Origin: NIOZ-UU13 sp964417935
Lineage (GTDB): Bacteria; Planctomycetota; Phycisphaerae; Sedimentisphaerales; Anaerobacaceae
Length of the DNA stretch: 27,840 nucleotides
Reading direction: 5' to 3'
NCBI GenBank assembly: GCA_964417935.1
Contig: CAYQKF010000065.1
Coordinates: 1 to 27,840 of the forward strand
In this document: positions 1-7,079 of the stretch, piece after piece
Position numbering within the stretch: position 1 is the first letter of the stretch
Layout of the letters: every line of letters begins with the position of its first letter
The notes under the pieces: generated by a model
What the model was told of the DNA's origin: nothing
Databases searched by the model: none
The model's input: only the letters and a program-made list of their open reading frames with translations
Made by a program: the position numbers and the translations under genes

Positions 1-7
1 CGACGAT

Positions 8-128
8 GTCACCCCTGCGAAAGCAGGGGTCCAGAGCGAAAAAGCTGGATTCCCGCTTTCGCGGGAATGACAAATACTGTTTCCGCAACAGGAACTAACT
101 ATGGATTCCGTGCCAAGCACGGAATGAC
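8..128. repeat. Cluster of three REP-like hairpin repeats
   Basis: Three short palindromic elements lie in a row. The first (8-34) has the arms CCCCTGC/GCAGGGG around a GAAA loop. The second (45-71) has TTCCCGC/GCGGGAA around TTTC. The third (101-128) has TTCCGTG/CACGGAA around a 5-base loop. All share the outer frame GTCAttcc...ggaaTCCAG, with the first in the opposite orientation to the other two. They look like copies of one dispersed family whose stem sequence varies while its ends are conserved. A fourth relative lies at 27732-27781. There is no coding sequence here. They could act as transcript-end hairpins for a gene left of the window, but none has a T-tract. Confidence 0.75.
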
Positions 129-252
129 AACATGGGGGATTATGGGGCGTGAAAAAATCTTGGAAAATAGTTTGAAGAAAATGAGTGGCTTTGGTGTATA
201 TTATTGTGGGAACAAAGTAAAGAATCTGGATTCGAATTGAAACAGTCTGCTT

Positions 253-855
253 TTGGAGCCGAAGAGAGTGCCAAGCGTGTGCCAGGAAGAAATAACAGCA
301 ATGCGGCGATGTCGGCGGGGCTCACCAGAGGCGTTTGAAGTTTTTGTGAACAGGTATATGAAAAACGCTTATTTTATCGCTCTGGGACTTGTTGGCAATC
401 GCGAAGATGCGATGGACCTGTCGCAGGAGGCCTTTATTCGAGCATATCGGAATATCAAACACCTCAAACCGGACCGAAGGTTCTTCCCCTGGTTCTATCA
501 AATATTGAAAAACCTGTGTATCAGCCATCTAAGAAAAAGAAGGTACAGGCAGACAAGCTCTCTTGATGGCGAGAATTGCCCGGAGCCGGCAGCTACGACG
601 GATTACTTTTCGCCGGAGGTTGTGGCCGGAAGAAACGAACTCAAAGACAAAGTGTGGCAGGCAATCGGTAAGCTGGATGATAAGCATCGCGAGGTAATTA
701 TATTGCGACACTTTCAGAATATGTCATACGAACAAATCGCCGAGGCCCTTTATTGTAATAAAGGCACTGTTACGAGCAGGTTGTACTACGCCCGTAAGAA
801 GCTGGAAGAATTATTAAGTACCGGGAAAGGAGGTAGCATAAATGACATGCCATGA
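253..855 (+). CDS. ECF-type RNA polymerase sigma factor
   Basis: This is a sigma-70 family factor of the extracytoplasmic function group that should direct RNA polymerase to a small regulon. Region 2 is clear: REDAMDLSQEAFIRAYRN, then the aromatic FFPWFYQILKNLCISHLRKR. Region 4 contains HREVIILRHFQNMSYEQIAEAL followed by the recognition helix GTVTSRLYYARKKL. The two are joined by a short linker without region 3, as usual for ECF factors. The start is uncertain. TTG at 253 has no clear Shine-Dalgarno. GTG at 277 is preceded by GAAGAGAG, and ATG at 301 by AGGAAGA. The 277 or 301 start may be the real one, and all keep region 2 intact. The 3' end overlaps the anti-sigma gene by 14 bases, which suggests translational coupling and a cognate pair. 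Confidence 0.95.
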   Translation: MEPKRVPSVCQEEITAMRRCRRGSPEAFEVFVNRYMKNAYFIALGLVGNREDAMDLSQEAFIRAYRNIKHLKPDRRFFPWFYQILKNLCISHLRKRRYRQTSSLDGENCPEPAATTDYFSPEVVAGRNELKDKVWQAIGKLDDKHREVIILRHFQNMSYEQIAEALYCNKGTVTSRLYYARKKLEELLSTGKGGSINDMP

Positions 856-1288
856 TTATAAAGACCTGATGATGGGCTACCTGGACAATGAACTGAGTGA
901 CGAACAGAAACGTCGATTCGAAGAGCATTTGGCCGGATGCTCTGAATGTAAGGATGAGCTGGAGGAGTTCAGGAAACTCAAAGCTATTACCGATGAGGTA
1001 ACGCTGGTTGAGCCTGAGGACAGGATATGGCAGGACTACTGGGACGGCATCTATAACCGAATCGAGCGCAGCGTCGGCTGGATTGTGTTCTCAGTGGCCG
1101 CTATCCTGCTGACAATCTACGGCGGATTCAAGCTGATAGAAGAGCTCATCAAAGATGAAACAATTGGTATGCTTCTTAAAATTGGATTGCTTGTACTAAT
1201 AGTGGGGCTGGCGATCCTGTTTGTCTCGGTGCTGCGTGAGAGACTTTATTTCTGGCAAAGAGACCGCTATAAAAATGTAAGGAGGTAA
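842..1288 (+). CDS. Zinc-finger (ZAS-type) anti-sigma factor, membrane-anchored
   Basis: The protein has 148 residues. Its N-terminus carries the zinc-binding anti-sigma signature H29-x3-C33-x2-C36, with C3 and H4 available as further ligands, and the typical MTCHDYKDLMMGYLDNELS opening. The C-terminal half has two hydrophobic helices (about 79-98 and 109-130), so the sigma-binding domain should face the cytoplasm at the inner membrane. By family knowledge it would sequester the sigma factor encoded just upstream until an envelope signal or redox/zinc change releases it. There is almost no periplasmic sensor domain, so the signal may be sensed within the membrane or by partner proteins. A strong Shine-Dalgarno (GGAGG, 829-833) lies inside the sigma gene. 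The next gene starts 4 bases after the stop. Confidence 0.9.
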   Translation: MTCHDYKDLMMGYLDNELSDEQKRRFEEHLAGCSECKDELEEFRKLKAITDEVTLVEPEDRIWQDYWDGIYNRIERSVGWIVFSVAAILLTIYGGFKLIEELIKDETIGMLLKIGLLVLIVGLAILFVSVLRERLYFWQRDRYKNVRR

Positions 1289-1292
1289 GACA

Positions 1293-1607
1293 ATGCTTTT
1301 ATCCACAACAGATAAGATTGAGGGCAAAAAGATTGTTAAGCATCTGGGACTTGCCAAAGGTAATACGATTCGCGCCCGTCATATCGGCAGGGACATTATG
1401 GCGATACTGCGACACATAGTGGGAGGTGAGATAACCGACTATACCAAGATGATGGCCGAGTCCCGAGAACAGGCCCTCGACAGGATGATAGAAGACGCTC
1501 AAAAGCTTGGCGCAAATGCAGTAGTGCGATTGAGCTTTTCGACGTCGATGATAATGGGAGGGGCATCGGAGATTTTGGCTTACGGCACGGCTGTGGTCGT
1601 AGAGTAA
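1293..1607 (+). CDS. YbjQ/UPF0145 family protein
   Basis: The 104 residues cover the whole of the small YbjQ (UPF0145, formerly DUF74) fold. Visible family features are the opening STTDKIEGKKIVKHLGLAKG, a central R-x-x-A-x-x-R-M-I-E-x-A helix (residues about 58-70), the LGANAVVRLSF strand, and the closing ILAYGTAVVVE. The family forms pentameric rings in known structures and has been called heavy-metal-binding, but no biochemical role is established. A Shine-Dalgarno AAGGAGG lies at 1279-1285, inside the end of the anti-sigma gene. Four bases separate the two genes, so this is probably co-transcribed and part of the sigma factor's own regulon. Confidence 0.9.
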   Translation: MLLSTTDKIEGKKIVKHLGLAKGNTIRARHIGRDIMAILRHIVGGEITDYTKMMAESREQALDRMIEDAQKLGANAVVRLSFSTSMIMGGASEILAYGTAVVVE

Positions 1608-1660
1608 GGTTTCGGGTTGACAATTATAGTTCTTACTGGTGTTTTGCGAAAGGAGACTAA

Positions 1661-2119
1661 ATGGATACGATTAAAGATTTTCTAAGGCCCGAAATAATAT
1701 GGTTCCTGATAGGGCTTGCACTTCTCATTATGGAGTTTGTGCTGCCCGGGCTAATCATCGCTTTCTTCGGTGTCGGGGCCTGGATAGTGGCGCTTGTCTG
1801 CCTGATTACGGACATCGGGATAAACACTCAGTTGATAATATTTATACTTGCTTCGGTGTTATCGCTGTTGTGCCTGCGAAAGTGGCTTAAAGGAATATTC
1901 TTAGGTCACGCTGTTTCCAAACAGAACCCGGCGGAGAATCTTGAAGAATTTATAGGGCAGAAGGCGGTTGTGAAGGAAAAAATTACACCGAAGACCGGCG
2001 GGAAGGTGGAATTTCACGGCACAAACTGGTTAGCCGAAGCGGATGAGGAAATCGCAGAGGGAGCTGTGGTTGAGATTACAGACAAGGACAATATCACCCT
2101 TAAGGTCAAAAGCTTGTAA
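1661..2119 (+). CDS. Short NfeD-family membrane protein (partner of SPFH proteins)
   Basis: The protein has 152 residues. The N-terminal half has three hydrophobic segments (about 11-29, 31-50 and 56-73). The C-terminal half (about 97-152) is a small OB-fold-like beta domain beginning GQKAVVKEKITPKTGGKVEF and ending AEGAVVEITDKDN-ITLKV, the usual layout of short NfeD proteins without the serine protease domain. In many bacteria such proteins are encoded next to stomatin or flotillin genes and help organise membrane microdomains. Here an SPFH gene follows two genes downstream (2409), which supports that role. The Shine-Dalgarno AAAGGAG lies at 1650-1656. Confidence 0.88.
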   Translation: MDTIKDFLRPEIIWFLIGLALLIMEFVLPGLIIAFFGVGAWIVALVCLITDIGINTQLIIFILASVLSLLCLRKWLKGIFLGHAVSKQNPAENLEEFIGQKAVVKEKITPKTGGKVEFHGTNWLAEADEEIAEGAVVEITDKDNITLKVKSL

Positions 2120-2136
2120 GAAGAAAGGGGCTTGTT

Positions 2137-2349
2137 ATGGGATTAGTAATAATACCGATTTGGCTTTCCATCGTAGTCAGCCTGACGGTTCTGTGGATAT
2201 GGGTGCTTATCGACTGCATCAAGAACGAATCAACAGAGGGTAACGAAAGAATCGTATGGGTGGTGGTTATTGCGGTAACTCACTGGATAGGCGCGCTTAT
2301 TTACCTTATTGCAAGAAGACCACAACGAAAAGTACTTCTTGGGAAATAA
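2137..2349 (+). CDS. Small two-helix membrane protein, PLDc_N-like
   Basis: The protein has 70 residues and two hydrophobic helices (about 4-26 and 39-60) linked by a short charged loop (DCIKNESTEGNER), with a basic tail (ARRPQRK). The pattern of a first helix ending WVLIDCI and a second ending IGALIYLIARR matches the PLDc_N domain. That domain is the membrane anchor of cardiolipin synthases but also occurs alone in small proteins. No phospholipase HKD motif is present, so catalysis is not expected. It sits between NfeD and SPFH genes with a clear AAAGGGG Shine-Dalgarno, so it may be a subunit of the same membrane assembly. That last point is inference. Confidence 0.78.
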   Translation: MGLVIIPIWLSIVVSLTVLWIWVLIDCIKNESTEGNERIVWVVVIAVTHWIGALIYLIARRPQRKVLLGK

Positions 2350-2408
2350 TTCTTGAATCCAAAACAGAAAAATTAAAGTAAAACCATTTGAAAAGAAAGG
2401 AGTTAGTT

Positions 2409-3362
2409 ATGTTAGCTGCAATAGTAAACGCATATACAATTATTCTTGTTGGTGTACTGGTCTTTGCGTTACTTGTATTTTTCAAGACCATAAGGATTGT
2501 GCCTCAAAAAATGGCATATATCATCGAGCGGCTGGGCAAGTACTCGACCACGCTCGAAGCAGGGTTTCATATACTTGTGCCATTCCTCGACAGGGTTTCA
2601 TACAAACACACCTTAAAAGAGCAGGCTGTCGATGTTGCACCGCAACAGTGTATCACAAAGGACAATATCGCAGTCGAAGTTGACGGCATCCTTTATATGC
2701 AGGTTGTGGACCCAAAGAAAGCCTCCTACGGAATAAACAATTACCAGTTCGCATCCGCGCAATTGGCCCAGACAACTATGAGGAGCGTAATGGGTAAGCT
2801 CGAGCTGGATAAGACCTTCGAGGAAAGGGAGACGGTAAATAGCGCGATTGTCGATGCCGTGGACAAGGCCTCGGACCCGTGGGGAGTTAAAGTAACGCGA
2901 TATGAGGTAAAGAATATCCTGCCGCCCCAGAGCATCAAAGATGCGATGGAAAAACAAATGAGGGCTACGCGTGAAAAACGGGCGACTATCGCCGAATCGG
3001 AAGGCGACAGACAGGCAAAGATAAACAGGGCCGAGGGCGAAAAACAACGGATGATTGCGCAGTCCGAGGGCGAAAAGCAAAAACGGATAAACGAGGCAGA
3101 AGGCCGGGCCGTCGAAATTCTGAAAGTTGCCGAGGCAACAGCGAACGGAATCAGAGAAATTGCCTCTGCAATCAATGAAAAAGGCGGTGTTAATGCTGTA
3201 AACCTGCGCATCGCCGAACAATACCTGAACGAATTCGGCAAACTTGCAAAGACCAACAACTCGATTATAATCCCTTCGAACCTTTCCGACATTGCAGGGG
3301 TGATTAAGGCGGCTGCCTCTGTAATCAAAGACCAGACGGAAGTTAAGAGCCAAACAGAATGA
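2409..3362 (+). CDS. SPFH/stomatin-like (paraslipin/QmcA type) membrane protein
   Basis: The protein has 317 residues. There is one N-terminal membrane helix (about 8-27), then the SPFH/Band 7 domain (about 28-200) with IVPQKMAYIIERLGKY, the LEAGFHILVPFLDRV loop and DVAPQQCITKDNIAVEVDG. A charged alanine-rich coiled coil follows (about 185-240), with repeated AEGEKQ / QSEGEKQ units, and the C-terminus carries the family's EQYLNEFGKLAKTNNSIIIPS stretch. Such proteins oligomerise on the inner membrane and scaffold microdomains, often with NfeD, which is encoded just upstream. I place the start at ATG 2409 because GAAAGGAG lies just upstream (2395-2402). An in-frame TTG at 2388 would add seven residues but lacks a site. 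Confidence 0.95.
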   Translation: MLAAIVNAYTIILVGVLVFALLVFFKTIRIVPQKMAYIIERLGKYSTTLEAGFHILVPFLDRVSYKHTLKEQAVDVAPQQCITKDNIAVEVDGILYMQVVDPKKASYGINNYQFASAQLAQTTMRSVMGKLELDKTFEERETVNSAIVDAVDKASDPWGVKVTRYEVKNILPPQSIKDAMEKQMRATREKRATIAESEGDRQAKINRAEGEKQRMIAQSEGEKQKRINEAEGRAVEILKVAEATANGIREIASAINEKGGVNAVNLRIAEQYLNEFGKLAKTNNSIIIPSNLSDIAGVIKAAASVIKDQTEVKSQTE

Positions 3363-3414
3363 ATTGTTGAGCCGGGAAAGGAGTCAGTCTAACTCTTTTC
3401 AGGAGAGCATTTGA

Positions 3415-4110
3415 ATGACAATACAGACTACTCTATTCCTTCACGAAGAGATTATGCTTTTGGCTTTGCGTGATGAGGAAGGCACTATTGCATCGGGAAC
3501 TATGTACCAGTACGCAATCGGGGCAGCGGTGCTGGCTGAGCTGTTGCTAAACAAGCGTATTGCCGTAGGGGAACCCAGAAAGAAAAAGCTCGTCGACCTT
3601 ATTAGTTCACAACCTCTCGGTGAGCCTTTAATCGACCAATGCCTTGAAAAAATCTGCAATGCGAAAAGACGTGCATCGCTTCAGACCTGGGTATCACGGT
3701 TCTCCGGGGTAAAGAATCTTAAACATCGCGTAGCTCGACAACTATGCGAGCGAGGGATTCTTAGGGCCGACGAAGACAAAATTTTGCTGCTCTTCACACG
3801 AAAGATATATCCCGAAGTCAATCCGGAGCCGGAAAGGAAATTGATTGAACGTCTGAGACAGGCCATCTTTACTGACAGCAGGGATGTTGACTCCCGAACT
3901 GTTGTTCTCGTGTCACTGGCCAACAGTACCGGTCTTCTTAAAGCAGTTTTTGATAAAAAGGAACTGAAAGGCCGTAAAGCCCGGATTAAAGAAATTAGCG
4001 ACGGCGAGATAACCGGAAAGGCCGCGAAAGAGGCCATCGAAGCTATGCAGGCGGCTATTATGGTGTGCTGCATCATGCCGGCAGTTACGACAGCGGCCAT
4101 CAGTCATTAA
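3415..4110 (+). CDS. GPP34 (GOLPH3-like) family protein
   Basis: The protein has 231 residues and no signal peptide. It aligns by eye with the bacterial GPP34 fold along its whole length: LFLHEEIMLLALRDEEGTI at the start, AIGAAVLAELLLNKRIAVG, the LQTWVSRFSGVKNLKHRVARQL helix pair, LCERGILRADEDKILLLF, then YPEVNPEPERKLIERLRQAI and RTVVLVSLANSTGLL. In eukaryotes GOLPH3 binds phosphatidylinositol-4-phosphate at Golgi membranes. Bacterial members are uncharacterised peripheral proteins, so lipid binding is only inferred. The basic surface residues around the QTWVSRF motif are candidates for head-group contact. It closes the sigma/anti-sigma/NfeD/SPFH gene run, 52 bases after the SPFH stop, with AGGAGAG upstream of its ATG. 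Confidence 0.9.
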   Translation: MTIQTTLFLHEEIMLLALRDEEGTIASGTMYQYAIGAAVLAELLLNKRIAVGEPRKKKLVDLISSQPLGEPLIDQCLEKICNAKRRASLQTWVSRFSGVKNLKHRVARQLCERGILRADEDKILLLFTRKIYPEVNPEPERKLIERLRQAIFTDSRDVDSRTVVLVSLANSTGLLKAVFDKKELKGRKARIKEISDGEITGKAAKEAIEAMQAAIMVCCIMPAVTTAAISH

Positions 4111-4199
4111 ACTTTTCGCAGAAACAAATTGTTACTATAGTTAAGCCGTGTGATGGGGAACAGTATAAACAAGTCAGCAATTATTTCTCACTTTTCGGC

Positions 4200-4208
4200 T
4201 GATATAAT
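4200..4208 (+). promoter_or_regulatory. Extended -10 promoter for the radical SAM gene
   Basis: TGATATAAT is a perfect extended -10 (TG-n-TATAAT) in an AT-rich gap 75 bases before the start at 4283. No good -35 is visible, as expected for extended -10 promoters. It suggests the radical SAM gene is transcribed separately from the upstream membrane operon. Confidence 0.5.
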
Positions 4209-4282
4209 ATTGCATGTAATTCTACCATCGTTATATTAATTATAGATAAGGATATCAGATAAATCGCAAAGGGCCAAGAGCG

Positions 4283-5422
4283 ATGGTTGGTGTTATTTCC
4301 AGACCAAATACGCAGGAGAAATTGGAGATACTCAGCACTGATGCGCAATATGATTTGGCGTGTGCGTGCAGTTGTAATAAGGAAGAAAGCCGAAAGCGCA
4401 GCAGTGACGGCAAATGGATATATCCGGTAACGCTTCCGAATGGGGGAAAGAGTGTCCTGTTTAAGACGCTGCTCTCAAATGTGTGCACGAATGACTGTAA
4501 GTACTGTCCGCTCCGAGAGCAGATGGACGTTCGCCGGTGCAATCTTAGGCCGGAGGAGACGACGAATGTATTTCTGGACTATTATAATCAGCGAAAGGTT
4601 TTTGGGCTGTTTTTAAGCTCGGGCGTCTTAGGCTCGGCTGATGCGACAATGGACCGACTCAACGGCGTCGCAAGATTACTGCGAAAAAAGCACAGCTTTA
4701 GAGGGTATATTCACTTAAAGATTATTCCGGGGGCAAGCGATGCAGCTATAGAAGAGGCGGTTTCATTAGCCAGCGCAGTCTCACTTAATATTGAGACGCC
4801 GGGCGAAAAGAGACTGGCGAAAGTATCAAAGAAAAAAAGGTATATTCAAGACATTATTGAGCCAATCAAGCTTATCAGCAGGCTGACTGGGCGCGGTTCG
4901 AGATACCAAAGGGTCAAGCAGACAACGCAGTTTATCGTGGGGGCCGCCGGGGAACCGGATGCGGAAATCGTAAAGTATATGTATGGGCTGTACGAACGGC
5001 TTAAGATGCACAGAGTATATTTCAGCGCTTATCAAAAGGGACTGGGCGATGAGTCTATAGCCGGTGAACAGGCCGGCCGGGAAAAACCGACGGATATTCT
5101 TATGCGGGAACATCGGCTGTATCAGGTGGATTTTCTGCTTCGCAAATACGGCTTCAAGGAATCAGACATTGTTTTCGAGAAGAATGAAAATTTGTCTTTA
5201 ACTATCGACCCGAAAGAAGCGTGGGCGCTGAGACATCCTGAGACGTTTCCTATGAACATAAATCGGGCATCAAGATTTTCGCTATTGCGAGTGCCCGGGC
5301 TTGGGCCGGTAACTGTTAAGCGTATTCTGGAGCAGCGGAAAGCTGGAAGAATAAGACATATCGAAGACGTGGGGAAGGTAGGCGTCAGGCTGGAAAAAGC
5401 GAAAAAATACCTGGATTTTTGA
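4283..5422 (+). CDS. Radical SAM protein, putative DNA modification/repair family, with C-terminal helix-hairpin-helix
   Basis: The protein has 379 residues. The radical SAM cluster is C68-x3-C72-x2-C75 (CTNDCKYC), which should bind a 4Fe-4S cluster and SAM. The opening EKLEILSTDAQYDLACACS with its extra cysteines is typical of the family annotated as putative DNA modification/repair radical SAM proteins. The C-terminus (about 325-379) holds a helix-hairpin-helix module (LLRVPGLGPVTVKRILEQRK), which suggests nucleic-acid contact. In many genomes this family is paired with a DUF4130-type protein. No such partner is encoded within this window. The reaction is not known. The start at ATG 4283 has only a weak Shine-Dalgarno (AAGAG). 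Confidence 0.88.
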   Translation: MVGVISRPNTQEKLEILSTDAQYDLACACSCNKEESRKRSSDGKWIYPVTLPNGGKSVLFKTLLSNVCTNDCKYCPLREQMDVRRCNLRPEETTNVFLDYYNQRKVFGLFLSSGVLGSADATMDRLNGVARLLRKKHSFRGYIHLKIIPGASDAAIEEAVSLASAVSLNIETPGEKRLAKVSKKKRYIQDIIEPIKLISRLTGRGSRYQRVKQTTQFIVGAAGEPDAEIVKYMYGLYERLKMHRVYFSAYQKGLGDESIAGEQAGREKPTDILMREHRLYQVDFLLRKYGFKESDIVFEKNENLSLTIDPKEAWALRHPETFPMNINRASRFSLLRVPGLGPVTVKRILEQRKAGRIRHIEDVGKVGVRLEKAKKYLDF

Positions 5423-5482
5423 GCGTGGAGTTTGACAAAGAGAGGATTTTCTATTTTAAATTCCAGTCCTCAATATTTTTTT

Positions 5483-5512
5483 TTGATTTCCAATCCTTGA
5501 TAACGATATAAT
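5483..5512 (+). promoter_or_regulatory. Sigma-70 promoter upstream of the transporter cluster
   Basis: TTGATT (5483-5488), an 18-base spacer, then a perfect TATAAT (5507-5512), 52 bases before the MFS start. A second possible promoter, TTGACA (5432-5437) with a 17-base spacer and TTTAAA (5455-5460), lies just upstream, so the cluster may have tandem promoters. Confidence 0.6.
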
Positions 5513-5564
5513 AAGGGCAGCAGCGGAATTACAGACGGTGAGCACAGAGAAAGGAGGTTCTGTT

Positions 5565-7079
5565 ATGTGGTTTAAAACCGAAGAGACTTTAACGGACGAG
5601 CAAGTTCAATCGGGTCTGAGTTATGTTATCAAGGATGGAATCGCATCGCAGTCGATGGGGATATTAACTGGTGGAGCATTTTTAGTTGCTTTTGCCGTCA
5701 AGCTTGGTGCATCTAATTTTGTTATTGGTTTATTGGCAGCCATTGGCCCGTTGGCTCAATTGCTTCAATTGCCTTCGATATTTCTTGTTGAAAAGATACG
5801 CAACAGGCGTGCGATTGTTGTTATCACGGCAGGACTAAGCCGGCTGTGCTGGCTGTTTATTGCTCTGAGTCCTTTCCTGTTCGGGGCCAAAATCGGTCTT
5901 GCCGTTTTGCTGGTATCAATGATAGCAGCTTCAGCACTCGGAGCGGTTTCAGGCTGCGGCTGGAATTCGTGGATGCGGGATCTGATACCACAAAACATTT
6001 TGGGAGCATTCTTCTCGAAAAGAATGAGAATCGCCACAGGTGTGGGAATTGCGCTCAGCGTATGCGCGGCTGTCTATTTAGACCTTTGGAAAAAGCTGTT
6101 TGCCGAACATGAGGTTTACGGTTATTCAATTCTGTTTTTGGTCGGTTTTGCAGCCGGCGCTCTCGGGCTTTATTATTTATATAAAACACCTGAGAAACGT
6201 ATGCCCGCCGTTGGAGAGAAATCCAGCATTTTGAAGCTGCTTTCCAAGCCTTTTAAGGATGAGAATTTTCGAAAGCTTATTGTTTTTATGTGCTCATGGA
6301 ATTTTGCGGTAAATCTGGCTGCACCTTTCTTTATGGTTTATATGCTCAAAAGATTAGGACTGAGTATGTCATTTATCATTGGCCTTTCAATTCTCAGCCA
6401 GGTGATGAACTTTACTTTTCTTAGAATCTGGGGCAAATTTACAGACAGTTTCAGCAACAAATCGGTACTCGCCATTTGTGGGCCCTTATTTATCATTTCG
6501 ATTCTCGCCTGGACGTTTACCACAATGCCTGAAAAGTACTTTCTAACCATTCCGTTGTTGATAATTATTCATATTGTAATAGGCCTTTCCTCAGCGGGTG
6601 TATCTCTGGCCTCGGGCAATATCAGCATGAAACTGGCGCCGGAGGGTCAGGCAACGTCCTATCTTGCAGCCAATACCATTGCCAACTCAATAGCGGCGGG
6701 CATTGCCCCTATTTTAGGCGGTAAATTCGCGGACTTCTTTGCAAACCGGGAATTAGACTGGGTACTTAATTATAAAGGCCCCGGGGGAGAATTCAGCCTG
6801 CCTACTCTGAATCTGCAGCAGTGGGACTTTTTCTTTGTTATTGCGTTTATAATTGGATTATATTCAATTCATCGTTTATCTATGATAAAAGAAGTCGGAG
6901 AGGTAGAAGGAAAAGTTGTCTTCGGAGAGCTTATTACAGAGGTTAGAAGCCAGGTACGAACACTTTCTTCCGTGGAGGGCCTGCGGCAGATGGTCAGTTT
7001 TCCTTTTACGATATTAAGGACTTTTGGAGCAAAGAAAAATGGCAGTGAAAAAAAGAACAACCAAGAAACGCTCGAGTAA
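5565..7079 (+). CDS. Major facilitator superfamily transporter
   Basis: The protein has 504 residues and about twelve hydrophobic helices, arranged as two halves around a cytoplasmic loop (PEKRMPAVGEKSS near residue 215). The MFS-type first helix pair (GGAFLVAFAVKLGASNFVIGLLAAIGP) is followed by a basic turn, EKIRNRRA. The segment SGCGWNSWMRDLIP in the first half and ISMKLAPEGQATSYLA in the second recall MFS permeases of planctomycetes with unknown substrate. I choose ATG 5565 because AAAGGAGG lies 7 bases upstream. A GTG at 5538 is in frame but lacks a site. Its 3' end overlaps corA by 41 bases, implying co-translation. Substrate cannot be told from sequence. Confidence 0.88.
   Translation: MWFKTEETLTDEQVQSGLSYVIKDGIASQSMGILTGGAFLVAFAVKLGASNFVIGLLAAIGPLAQLLQLPSIFLVEKIRNRRAIVVITAGLSRLCWLFIALSPFLFGAKIGLAVLLVSMIAASALGAVSGCGWNSWMRDLIPQNILGAFFSKRMRIATGVGIALSVCAAVYLDLWKKLFAEHEVYGYSILFLVGFAAGALGLYYLYKTPEKRMPAVGEKSSILKLLSKPFKDENFRKLIVFMCSWNFAVNLAAPFFMVYMLKRLGLSMSFIIGLSILSQVMNFTFLRIWGKFTDSFSNKSVLAICGPLFIISILAWTFTTMPEKYFLTIPLLIIIHIVIGLSSAGVSLASGNISMKLAPEGQATSYLAANTIANSIAAGIAPILGGKFADFFANRELDWVLNYKGPGGEFSLPTLNLQQWDFFFVIAFIIGLYSIHRLSMIKEVGEVEGKVVFGELITEVRSQVRTLSSVEGLRQMVSFPFTILRTFGAKKNGSEKKNNQETLE

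Noticed and set aside
202..252. ECF-type autoregulatory promoter (GGAAC box near 210) before the first sigma gene
   Set aside because: GGAAC is present, but no convincing -10 element for an ECF factor is found at the right distance, and the target sequence of this sigma factor is unknown.
2613..3353. Long open frame (246 codons) on the minus strand opposite the SPFH gene
   Set aside because: It mirrors the strongly biased codons of the SPFH gene, has no Shine-Dalgarno and no recognisable domain. The plus-strand reading is an unambiguous family member.
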